Below are positions 1 to 6,934 of a stretch of DNA of 11,070 nucleotides, piece after piece. The stretch is taken from assembly GCA_007133445.1 (NCBI GenBank), contig SLMR01000111.1, positions 1-11,070 on the forward strand, written 5' to 3'. The stretch comes from Aquisalimonas sp. GTDB lineage: Bacteria; Pseudomonadota; Gammaproteobacteria; Nitrococcales; Aquisalimonadaceae. Numbering within the stretch: position 1 is the stretch's first letter; each line of letters starts with the position of its first letter. The position numbers were made by a program, and so were the translations under genes. Below the pieces are notes generated by a model that was not told where the DNA came from, did no database searches, and worked only from the letters and a program-made list of their open reading frames with translations.

Positions 1-1631
1 ATCGCAACCTGGCTGACCTGGTGCGGCGTGTGGCCAGGGACAACGGAGATAACACGGCGTTCATCACCTGCCTGGACAACGGCCTGCACGGCGAGATGAC
101 GTTCCGCGAAGCCGACCAGTATTCGGACCAGTTCGCCGCTTATCTGCGCTTCGAGCTCGGTCTGGAACCGGGCGAGCGAGTGGCCGTGCAGCTCCCCAAT
201 TGCCAGTCCTATCCAGTGGCCGTGTTCGGCATCCTCAAAGCCGGACTGGTACTGGTCAACGTCAACCCGCTCTATACCCCGCGGGAGACCAATCACCAGC
301 TCAAGGACAGTGGCGCCCGGGCACTGCTGATGTTCAACCTGTTCGGCCACAACATCAAGGAAGCCATCGCCGGTACCGACGTCTCGCACGTGGTCATGGC
401 CGGTGCCGCGGAATTCTTTCCGGCCCCGCGGCGACTGCTCATCAACACCGTGATGAAGCTCAAGAAGATGGTCCCGGAGCCCACCGGCGAGACCACACCC
501 ATCCGCGAGGCAATCTCCCGGGGCAAGGCCCATGTCGCCAAGCTGGAGGATCCGGTCAAGCGCGGCCCAGAGGATCTGGCGGCACTCCAGTACACCGGTG
601 GCACCACCGGCCCGGCGAAGGGTGCAATGCTGACGCACGGCAACCTGCTCTCCAACCTGGCGCAGGTGCAGTCGGTCTCCCGGCCCGTGATCGAGCCGGG
701 GCGCGAGACCGTGCTCACGGCGCTGCCGCTCTACCACATCTTTGCCTTCACCAATAACCTCATGGGCTTCTACTACAACGGCTGCCGGAACGTGCTGTGC
801 CCCTCGCCGCGGCCGCCGAGCAACCTTCAGAAGGCGTTCGAGAAGTTCGAGATCACCCAGTTCGCCGGCGTTAACGTTCTGTTCCACGCCCTGGCCAACG
901 AACCCTGGTTCAAGGCCAAGCCGCCGGCACTGCGCCAGACCGTCTCCGGCGGCACGGCCCTGCACCAGTCCGTGGCCGACGAGTGGAAGGCCTGCACCGG
1001 CGTGCAGCCGGTGGAAGGCTATGGTCTTTCGGAAACCAGCCCGGTGGTCACCACGAACCAGCCCACCGGCGAGAACCGCCTGGGCACCATTGGCCTGCCG
1101 GTGCCGGGCACCATCGTGCGCATCATCGACGAGAACTGGAATCCGGTCCCCCCGGGCGAGGTGGGCGAGCTGGCCGTAAAGGGACCGCAGGTGTTCCAGG
1201 GCTACTGGAACAAATCGGAAGAAACCGATGCGGTGCTCAGGGACGGCTTCTTCCGCACCGGCGACATGGCCACCATGGACGAGGACGGCTACTTCCGCAT
1301 CGTCGATCGCAAGAAGGACATGATCGATGTCAGCGGGTTCAACGTCTACCCGAACGAGGTGGAAGAGGTGCTGAGCGAGCATCCCGACGTCGACGAGGCA
1401 GCCGTGATCGGCATCCCCAACCAGGACGCCGGCGGCGAGACCGTGCGCGCCTACGTGGTCACCCGCAACAAGGACCTCAAGGCCGAGGACGTGATCGAGT
1501 TCGCCCGCAAGCACCTCACGGCCTACAAGGTGCCCAAGGAGGTGCGGTTCGCCGACGAGCTCCCGAAGACGCCGGTAGGCAAGATCCTGCGCAAGGATCT
1601 GCGCAACCAGGTGCTGAAGGACGAGGCCTGA
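1..1631 (+). CDS. fadD: Long-chain fatty acid--CoA ligase (FadD-type), 5'-truncated by window edge
   Basis: ANL-superfamily acyl-CoA synthetase that activates free fatty acids with ATP and CoA through an acyl-adenylate, feeding beta-oxidation or lipid synthesis; the family acts at the inner face of the membrane. The frame is open to the left edge (first full codon at 3), so the start is missing. A GTG at 21 is in frame but is probably an internal valine, since E. coli FadD is 561 aa and about 542 codons are visible here. Motifs seen: the ATP/AMP loop YTGGTTGPAKGAMLTHGN (591-644), the adenylate motif EGYGLSETSP (from 1014), the fatty-acyl signature from DGFFRTGD at 1242 through DRKKDMIDVSGFNVYPNE, and the C-terminal catalytic lysine in TPVGKILR (codon 1581). 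The early segment VNVNPLYTPRE is typical of FadD. It ends in TGA, followed by a strong stem-loop. Chain-length preference cannot be read, and a related medium-chain or aromatic-acid ligase is a less likely alternative. Confidence 0.9.
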   Translation, partial: RNLADLVRRVARDNGDNTAFITCLDNGLHGEMTFREADQYSDQFAAYLRFELGLEPGERVAVQLPNCQSYPVAVFGILKAGLVLVNVNPLYTPRETNHQLKDSGARALLMFNLFGHNIKEAIAGTDVSHVVMAGAAEFFPAPRRLLINTVMKLKKMVPEPTGETTPIREAISRGKAHVAKLEDPVKRGPEDLAALQYTGGTTGPAKGAMLTHGNLLSNLAQVQSVSRPVIEPGRETVLTALPLYHIFAFTNNLMGFYYNGCRNVLCPSPRPPSNLQKAFEKFEITQFAGVNVLFHALANEPWFKAKPPALRQTVSGGTALHQSVADEWKACTGVQPVEGYGLSETSPVVTTNQPTGENRLGTIGLPVPGTIVRIIDENWNPVPPGEVGELAVKGPQVFQGYWNKSEETDAVLRDGFFRTGDMATMDEDGYFRIVDRKKDMIDVSGFNVYPNEVEEVLSEHPDVDEAAVIGIPNQDAGGETVRAYVVTRNKDLKAEDVIEFARKHLTAYKVPKEVRFADELPKTPVGKILRKDLRNQVLKDEA

Positions 1632-1641
1632 CTGGCACTGC

Positions 1642-1687
1642 CGGGCCGCCGTTGATGCCGGGGCGCCCCTGCCCCGGCGGCGGCCCG
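1642..1687 (+). terminator. Two-tier GC-rich stem-loop downstream of fadD, possible terminator
   Basis: A perfect 10-bp outer stem pairs 1642-1651 with 1678-1687. Inside it a 7-bp stem pairs 1658-1664 with 1671-1677 around a 6-base loop, and the two stems are separated on one side only, by the 6 bases 1652-1657. It begins 11 bases after the fadD stop. No T-tract follows on either strand, so it is not a classical intrinsic terminator. It may act as a 3' stabiliser or as a Rho-assisted or U-tract-independent end. The fold was derived by hand. Confidence 0.5.
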
Positions 1688-1845
1688 ACGCCCGCTCCGT
1701 ATTCCCCGGCACGAGGCTCTCCGGTACGCTGCCCTGATCGCTGGATGACGGGTCTGCCGGCGTTGGCTGGAACTTTATCCCTGGAGCCGGCGCGAGTGCG
1801 ACGCACCTCACAGCCTCGAGAAACCCCGTATGCTGCACTGCGCCG

Positions 1846-2898
1846 ATGGTCTGGATAAACGATCTTCGTGACCGCCTGCTGGGCGCACCCCGCGTGCGGC
1901 TCAATCTTGCGCTGCAAGGGGGCGGCAGCCACGGCGCATTCACCTGGGGTGTGCTGGATCGACTGCTGGAGGAGCGGCGCATCCGTTATGACGGCATCAG
2001 CGGTGCCAGCGCCGGGGCCGTGAACGCCGTGGCCTTTGCGAGCGGTTTCCTGGGCGCCGGACGCCAGGGCGCCCGCGACAGCCTGGAAGGCATCTGGTGG
2101 CGCGTCAGCGAGCAGGCGAAACTCGGGCCGCTGCAGGCATCCCCGCTGGACTACTTGCTCCATGGCTGGAACCGGGACTGGTCACCGGGCTTTCTTCTGA
2201 TCAACAGTCTCAGCCGCATGGCCTCGCCTTACCAGCTCAATCCCGGTGGCTTCAATCCGCTCATCCAGATTCTCGAGCAGAGCGTGGACTTCGAGCGCCT
2301 GCGCCGCGATGACCGACTGCGGCTGTTCATCTCTGCGACTCACGTGCGGACAGGCAATGCACGGCTGTTCCGTCGCCACGAACTCACGGCGCAAAGCGTT
2401 GCCGCGTCGGCGTGTTTGCCGTTGCTCTTCCAGGCCATCGAGATCGACGGTGAGCACTACTGGGACGGGGGCTACACGGCCAACCCGGCCCTTTGGCCCC
2501 TGCTGCTCGAATGCAGCGCCCGCGATCTGCTCCTGGTGCAGCTAACGCCCCCGGAGCGCCCGGAAATCCCCACCGCGCTGCCCGACATCGTCGACCGCGC
2601 CAACGAGATCGCCTTCAACGCCAATCTCATGCGGGAACTGGAGATGCTCGATCTGCTGCGGGACGGCGCGGCGGCGGTTGCCCCCGGCCTGCCCTGGCGG
2701 CGCCACCGGCTGCATGTGATCGACACGGGCAGCGTGACTCATCAGATGGGACGCAACAGTCGCATCAATCCCGACTGGCATTTTCTCTGCCATCTGCGGG
2801 ATCACGGCCGGGACTATGCGGAGGCCTGGCTACAAAAAAACGGCGGCCACCTGGGCCGCCGTAGTTCGGTTACAACCATTGCGCACGGACGCGCATGA
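1846..2898 (+). CDS. Patatin-like phospholipase family protein
   Basis: A 350-aa serine hydrolase with a Ser-Asp catalytic dyad. Visible motifs are the oxyanion-hole loop GGGSHG (residues 25-30), the nucleophile elbow GASAG with Ser55, and the DGG motif with catalytic Asp207 (YWDGGY). The segments SPYQLNPGGFNPL and FISATHVRTGNARLF match the group of about 350-aa proteobacterial patatin proteins. There is no signal peptide or obvious membrane segment, so it is probably cytoplasmic or membrane-peripheral. Family members deacylate phospholipids or other esters; the substrate here is unknown. The ATG at 1846 is the only plausible start, since no ATG, GTG or TTG was seen in frame for about 80 bases upstream, yet it lacks a recognisable Shine-Dalgarno sequence. 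The last 22 codons overlap the terminator of the opposing transporter operon, so the tail is probably not functionally constrained. It may be co-transcribed with fadD or have its own promoter; none is convincing in the 214-base gap. Confidence 0.88.
   Translation: MVWINDLRDRLLGAPRVRLNLALQGGGSHGAFTWGVLDRLLEERRIRYDGISGASAGAVNAVAFASGFLGAGRQGARDSLEGIWWRVSEQAKLGPLQASPLDYLLHGWNRDWSPGFLLINSLSRMASPYQLNPGGFNPLIQILEQSVDFERLRRDDRLRLFISATHVRTGNARLFRRHELTAQSVAASACLPLLFQAIEIDGEHYWDGGYTANPALWPLLLECSARDLLLVQLTPPERPEIPTALPDIVDRANEIAFNANLMRELEMLDLLRDGAAAVAPGLPWRRHRLHVIDTGSVTHQMGRNSRINPDWHFLCHLRDHGRDYAEAWLQKNGGHLGRRSSVTTIAHGRA
2834..2862 (-). terminator. Intrinsic terminator of the transporter operon, inside the patatin 3' end
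   Basis: A 9-bp perfect stem pairs 2840-2848 with 2854-2862 around a 5-base loop. Read on the minus strand it is followed directly by a run of seven T (the A7 at 2834-2840), with the first T shared with the stem base. This is a textbook Rho-independent terminator for minus-strand transcripts, 36 bases past the livM stop codon. On the plus strand no T-tract follows, so it should not efficiently stop patatin transcripts. Confidence 0.85.
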
Positions 2899-4113
2899 TC
2901 ACCCGCTTTGTTCCACCGCCTGCTCGCCAGCGCCAGTGGCTTGCTGCTTATCACGTAGCTGGCGCTCCGCCGCCCAGGCCCGCAGCTGCCCGACGATACC
3001 GGTCGGGAAGAAGTAGACGCTGAGCACGAACAGCACGCCGAACCACAGCAGCCAACGGTCGGAACCGAACAGGGCCGAGAAGTAGTTCAGCAGCGGCACG
3101 CCCTCCATCCACCCGGACAGGGCGCCCAGCAGGTTCTGCAGGTAGTTCTGCGCGATCAGGAACACCGTGGCACCCACCACCGAGCCGTAGAGAGTGCCCA
3201 TACCACCGATGACGCACATCAGCAGGACGAACACGGCCAGTTCGAAATCCAGCGTGGCCTCCGGCGTGATGTAGCGCGTGACCAGGGCGAACAGCACCCC
3301 GGCCAGGGACGCAAGCATGGACGCCACCACCACCACCGCCGTGCGGTAGTACACCGTGCGGTAGCCCAATGCTTCGGCGCGGAACTCGTTCTCGCGAATG
3401 GCCATCAGCACCTTGCCGAACGGCGAGTTCACCATCCGCAGCATGAACAGGAAGATCCCGGTTGCGAGCACGAAGGTGACGTAGTACATCAGCAGCCGCC
3501 CATTGACGCGCACGTCGAAGAAGGCCTCCCGCGTCACCTCACCGATGGCCAGCGGGTTGGTGATCACGCCCCAGAGCCACCCAAGCAGCGAAAACCCGGT
3601 CCAGGTGTCGTCCAACCGGAAGGCCGGACCGAGCTCGCGGGGCACCGCCACGCGCATGCCGTCCTCGCCCCCGGTGATGAAGTACATCTGGTTGACCAGC
3701 ACCATGAAGGCGAAGGCAATGGCGAGCGTGACCAGGGCAAAGAAGATCGCCTTGACCCGCAGTGACAGGAGCCCGAGCAACAACGCTACCACCACCGACA
3801 GGGCAAGACTCGCGCCCAGACCAACGAAGATGGCCGTGAAGCTGGACCCCATGGAATCCAGTGCCATGGCAACGCCGTAGGCACCGAAGCCGAAGAACAT
3901 CAGGTGAGCGAATGAGACCACGTGGGTGTAGCCCAGCATGAGGTCGTAGGCCGCCACCACGATGATGAACACACAGATCAGACCCATGGTGCGGAACGCC
4001 ACCGTGCCACCGAACAGGAACGGCCCGAGGGCCAGCCCGATGAAGATGGCGATCAGCAAACCCGTGAGGATCCGGCTGCGCGGATAGTCGCCAGAAATGA
4101 TCGAGTACAACAT
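2899..4113 (-). CDS. livM: Branched-chain amino acid type ABC transporter permease LivM
   Basis: A 404-aa inner-membrane permease of the HAAT family, the partner of LivH. It is very hydrophobic, with multiple predicted helices starting near residues 15-35. Family hallmarks seen: GYTHVVSFAHLMFFGFGAY (residues 61-79), the TGGEDGM loop (147-153), the cytoplasmic coupling-type loop with GKVLMAIRENEFRAEALGY (233-251), and GGMGTLYGSVVGA (303-315). A polar tail of about 27 residues, rich in Gln and Glu, follows the last helix and should be cytoplasmic. The ATG at 4113 is preceded by AAGGGA ten bases upstream, and that site overlaps the TAA of livH, implying coupled translation. The stop codon abuts the patatin stop, and the operon terminator lies 36 bases further on. 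Permease identity is secure. The transported substrate is not, because HAAT systems also carry amides, urea, aromatic acids and short carboxylates. Confidence 0.9.
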   Translation of the reverse strand: MLYSIISGDYPRSRILTGLLIAIFIGLALGPFLFGGTVAFRTMGLICVFIIVVAAYDLMLGYTHVVSFAHLMFFGFGAYGVAMALDSMGSSFTAIFVGLGASLALSVVVALLLGLLSLRVKAIFFALVTLAIAFAFMVLVNQMYFITGGEDGMRVAVPRELGPAFRLDDTWTGFSLLGWLWGVITNPLAIGEVTREAFFDVRVNGRLLMYYVTFVLATGIFLFMLRMVNSPFGKVLMAIRENEFRAEALGYRTVYYRTAVVVVASMLASLAGVLFALVTRYITPEATLDFELAVFVLLMCVIGGMGTLYGSVVGATVFLIAQNYLQNLLGALSGWMEGVPLLNYFSALFGSDRWLLWFGVLFVLSVYFFPTGIVGQLRAWAAERQLRDKQQATGAGEQAVEQSG

Positions 4114-4128
4114 TGTTCTAACGTCCCT

Positions 4129-5265
4129 TTAATGCCGGAGTACGGGGATCAGACCCTGCGGTCGCCACATGAGCACGGCCACCATCAGCCCGACAGTGGC
4201 GATGCCCGCCAGCCGCGGTTCGAGGTAGCCCACGTACAGGTTGATCAGACCGACCAGAATGGCGGCGTAGAAACAGCCGGTAATGGAACCCAGGCCACCG
4301 GTGATGATGACCACGATGACCATGATCATCAGATGCTCACCCATGTGGGCATTGACGATCTGCTCATACATGCCCCACATGGCGCCGCCTAACCCTGCCA
4401 GGGCCGAGCCGGCCACGAACACCGCCAGGAACAGCAGGCGAATCCGGTAGCCCTGGACCTCGACCATTTCGGTGCTTTCCACGCCGGCGCGGATCAGCAC
4501 GCCCACCTTGGTCTTGTTGATGGTGAGCAGCATCAGCCCGTACAGGATCAGACCCACGATCACCGCCATCAGGCGGTAAATCTCGATGGCGGCCCCGCCA
4601 ATCAGGGGGACACCCTCGTGGAAGATCACCGCACCGCGGAGCAGATCCGGGCGGGGCACCGGCAGATCCGTCGGCCCCCAGATCACGTGGATGAGCTCCA
4701 TCAGGATGATGGCACCACCGATGGTCACCAGGATCTGCTTGAGGTGATCCCCGTACACCGGCCGGATCACGACCCGCTCAAAGAAGATGCCCATGGCACC
4801 GGTGATGATCATGGCGTAGAAAAAGGCCGCGATCAGCACGCCGGTGGTTAACAGCAGGCTCCCGCTGCCACCCCAGTGCGACAGATAGGCAACGACGGTG
4901 GCACCCAGAAAGGCGCCGAAGGAGATGAAGCCACCGTGCCCGAGGTTGAGAACGCTCATCAGACCGAACGTCAGGGTCATCCCCGAGGACATGATGAAGA
5001 TCATCAGCCCCATGGCGACGCCACTGACAGTGAGCGTGAACCACGTGGTAAAGCCCATGCGGAAGAACTGAAGCAGAGCGGGGACGTCTTCCCCGGCTTC
5101 CAGCCACGGCCCGGCGATGGTTCTGTACGGCACCACGGCGAGGATGAGCATCAACCCCACCATCAGCCCCAGCACGAAGAAATGCGGATAGGTCTCGCGG
5201 AAATCGGCGAACCGCTGCCGCAGACCACCGCTACTACCGTTCAGCGTTGAGATGTCGGCACTCAT
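4129..5265 (-). CDS. livH: Branched-chain amino acid type ABC transporter permease LivH
   Basis: A 378-aa integral inner-membrane protein that with LivM forms the translocation path of the importer. Hallmarks seen: SVLNLGHGGFISFGAF (residues 104-119, the conserved N-x-x-HG membrane motif), the cytoplasmic loop VLIRAGVESTEMVEVQGYRIR (256-276) that contacts the ATPases, and GGLGSITGCFYAAILVGL (323-340). It is longer than classical E. coli LivH (about 308 aa) because of an N-terminal extension. That extension holds a polar leader of about 27 residues, a hydrophobic helix at about 29-46, and a loop before the core begins near residue 75. The start ATG at 5265 has an AAGGA site 9 bases upstream that overlaps the livF TAA. 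It ends in TAA at 4129-4131, inside the livM ribosome-binding site, so livF-livH-livM look translationally chained. Confidence 0.9.
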   Translation of the reverse strand: MSADISTLNGSSGGLRQRFADFRETYPHFFVLGLMVGLMLILAVVPYRTIAGPWLEAGEDVPALLQFFRMGFTTWFTLTVSGVAMGLMIFIMSSGMTLTFGLMSVLNLGHGGFISFGAFLGATVVAYLSHWGGSGSLLLTTGVLIAAFFYAMIITGAMGIFFERVVIRPVYGDHLKQILVTIGGAIILMELIHVIWGPTDLPVPRPDLLRGAVIFHEGVPLIGGAAIEIYRLMAVIVGLILYGLMLLTINKTKVGVLIRAGVESTEMVEVQGYRIRLLFLAVFVAGSALAGLGGAMWGMYEQIVNAHMGEHLMIMVIVVIITGGLGSITGCFYAAILVGLINLYVGYLEPRLAGIATVGLMVAVLMWRPQGLIPVLRH

Positions 5266-5277
5266 TGTTGTTCTTCC

Positions 5278-6003
5278 TTACTGGTGTGCACCCAGGCTCA
5301 GGCCCAGCAGTTCCTGCTGCAGGGCTTCGTCAGCTGCCAAATCAGCCATCTGCCCGGTATGAACGATCGCGCCGTCATCCATTACGGCCACGGTCTGTCC
5401 CAGAGCGCGTGCAAAGTTGAAGTTCTGCTCCACGAGCAGGATGCTCGCCTCCTGGTCCTTGAGGTCGATGAACGCATCCCGGAGATCGTTGATGATCGAC
5501 GGCGCCAGCCCCTTCGTGGGCTCGTCGATGAGCAGCAGGTCCCGCGGCTCGATGATGGCGCGGGCAATGGCGAGCATCTGCTTCTGGCCGCCGGAGAGGT
5601 TCCCCGCGGGTTTATCCCAGAAGCGCTTCAAGGGTGGGAACAGTTCGAACACCCACTCCAGGCGCTGCGGGTCGATGGGACCGCTCGCCGCCGCAAGGTC
5701 CATGTTCTCGCGGACCGACAGCAGCTGGAAGATACCCATACCCTCGGGCACGAAAGCGATGCCCTGACGCGCAATGCGTGGCGTGGAGACGCCGGTGATG
5801 TCCTCGCCCTTGAACCGCACCGCCCCCCGGGAGACCTCGGTGAGCCCCATGATGGTGCGCAACGTCGTACTCTTGCCGGCGCCGTTGCGCCCAAGCAGTA
5901 CGGTCAGCTCCCCTTTGGGCACCTCGAGGTTGACCCCGTGCAGAATGTGATACTGGCCGATATTGGCGTGCAGATCGGTCAGCGAAAGTATTGATTCAGC
6001 CAT
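5278..6003 (-). CDS. livF: ABC transporter ATP-binding protein LivF
   Basis: A 241-aa cytoplasmic ATPase subunit of the importer, close to the family's usual size (about 235 aa). Seen: Walker A GRNGAGKST (residues 38-46), the segment FVPEGMGIF where LivF proteins place their Q-loop region, canonical signature LSGGQ (136-140), and Walker B LLLIDEPTKGLAP (156-168) with Glu161. At the switch position it has VEQN (191-194) rather than a histidine, which is the usual LivF pattern. It therefore supplies the intact signature to the LivG ATP site, while its own site lacks the H-loop. The start ATG at 6003 has GAGG 8 bases upstream. It lies 45 bases after livG and 12 bases before livH, with its stop inside the livH ribosome-binding site. 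Confidence 0.93.
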   Translation of the reverse strand: MAESILSLTDLHANIGQYHILHGVNLEVPKGELTVLLGRNGAGKSTTLRTIMGLTEVSRGAVRFKGEDITGVSTPRIARQGIAFVPEGMGIFQLLSVRENMDLAAASGPIDPQRLEWVFELFPPLKRFWDKPAGNLSGGQKQMLAIARAIIEPRDLLLIDEPTKGLAPSIINDLRDAFIDLKDQEASILLVEQNFNFARALGQTVAVMDDGAIVHTGQMADLAADEALQQELLGLSLGAHQ

Positions 6004-6048
6004 GATTCAGGCCTCGATATCCGTTCGGTGGACCCAGTGCCGTCGCCC

Positions 6049-6828
6049 TCAGGCGCTTTCGGCCTCTTCTCGCGAAATCCCCAGGTACGCCTCCTGGACA
6101 ACCGGCGACGAGATCACCTCGGCCGGATCACCATCGGCGACCAGTTCACCGTTATGCAGCACGACGATCCGGTCCGACAGGGAGCGCACGACATCCATCT
6201 TGTGCTCCACCAGCAGCACCACCTTGTCCTGACGCCGTTTGATGTCCGCGATCAGATCGAGGATGACCGGCACCTCGTCGACACTCATGCCAGCGGTGGG
6301 CTCATCGAACATGAACACCTCCGGCTCCAGCGCTAGCAGCAGCCCCACCTCGAGCTTGCGCTGGTCGCCGTGGGGCAGGCCGTTGACCACATAATCCGCC
6401 CGATGCTCCAGGCGCACCTGCTTGAGGTATTCCATGGCACGGTCGGTCACGTCCTGGCGCTTGGCATCCAGGCTCCAGAAGTTGTAGCCAACGTTCTGCC
6501 GCGACCCCACCGCCAGACGACAGTTCTCGAGCACGGTCAGGTTCGGGAACAGATTGGTAAGCTGAAACGCGCGCCCCAGACCCTTGTCCGCCCGCGCGGG
6601 GGCCGACAGACGGGAGATATCCTCGCCGTGAAGCAGCACTTCGCCACTGGTGGCCATGAGCTGACCGGAGATCAGGTTGAACCAGGTGGTCTTGCCGGCC
6701 CCGTTCGGTCCAACGATCGACGTCAGGGTCCCGGGCTGGAACGCGCAGCTGACGTCATTGACTGCGAAGTGCCCGCCAAAGTTGATGGTCAGATTCCGGC
6801 TTTCAAGCACCGGCTTTGTGGTTGTCAT
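6049..6828 (-). CDS. livG: ABC transporter ATP-binding protein LivG
   Basis: A 259-aa cytoplasmic ATPase that pairs with LivF. Seen: Walker A GPNGAGKTT (residues 40-48), Q-loop Gln89 in GRAFQLTNLFP, Walker B VFMFDEPTAGM (171-181) with Glu176, and switch histidine His209 in LLVEHKMD. The insertion around residues 105-125 is typical of LivG. The signature is degenerate: LPHGD (151-155) replaces LSGGQ, so the serine that binds the partner's gamma-phosphate is a proline. The start at 6828 is chosen because the protein then begins just before the conserved domain and AGGGGG lies 7 bases upstream; a longer open frame to 6978 is low-complexity Arg-rich translation of the intergenic stem-loop. It is separated from the binding-protein gene by 106 structured bases. 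Confidence 0.93.
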   Translation of the reverse strand: MTTTKPVLESRNLTINFGGHFAVNDVSCAFQPGTLTSIVGPNGAGKTTWFNLISGQLMATSGEVLLHGEDISRLSAPARADKGLGRAFQLTNLFPNLTVLENCRLAVGSRQNVGYNFWSLDAKRQDVTDRAMEYLKQVRLEHRADYVVNGLPHGDQRKLEVGLLLALEPEVFMFDEPTAGMSVDEVPVILDLIADIKRRQDKVVLLVEHKMDVVRSLSDRIVVLHNGELVADGDPAEVISSPVVQEAYLGISREEAESA

Positions 6829-6861
6829 TGGTTGTCCCCCTCGCCGGGTTGCACTCCCTTG

Positions 6862-6925
6862 CCGTGACGCACCCCGCCGCAAGACGGGGCCGAGCGGGCC
6901 CCGTCTGCGGAGAGGTCTGTCACGG
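6862..6925 (-). repeat. Nested intercistronic stem-loop between binding-protein gene and livG
   Basis: Inner hairpin: 6882-6891 pairs perfectly with 6897-6906 (10 bp, 5-base loop). Past a single unpaired base at 6881, 6877-6880 pairs with 6907-6910, giving 14 bp. An outer 7-bp stem, 6862-6868 with 6919-6925, encloses it. On the minus strand the structure starts 9 bases after the binding-protein stop and ends before the livG ribosome-binding site. No T-run follows it. It looks like the mRNA-stabilising or partly terminating element often found after binding-protein genes, where it lets that protein be made in excess over the membrane complex. The function is inferred; the complementarity is read directly. 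Confidence 0.7.
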
Positions 6926-6934
6926 GGAGAGCGA

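Noticed and set aside
983..1858. 291-codon plus-strand frame running from fadD through the gap to the patatin start
   Set aside because: It is an alternative frame of fadD with Arg/Gly-rich low-complexity translation that crosses the stem-loop; no start signal was seen.
1516..2163. 215-codon minus-strand frame spanning the fadD-patatin gap
   Set aside because: Most of it is antisense to fadD and patatin; the composition is Pro/Ala/Arg-rich and no motif or start signal was seen.
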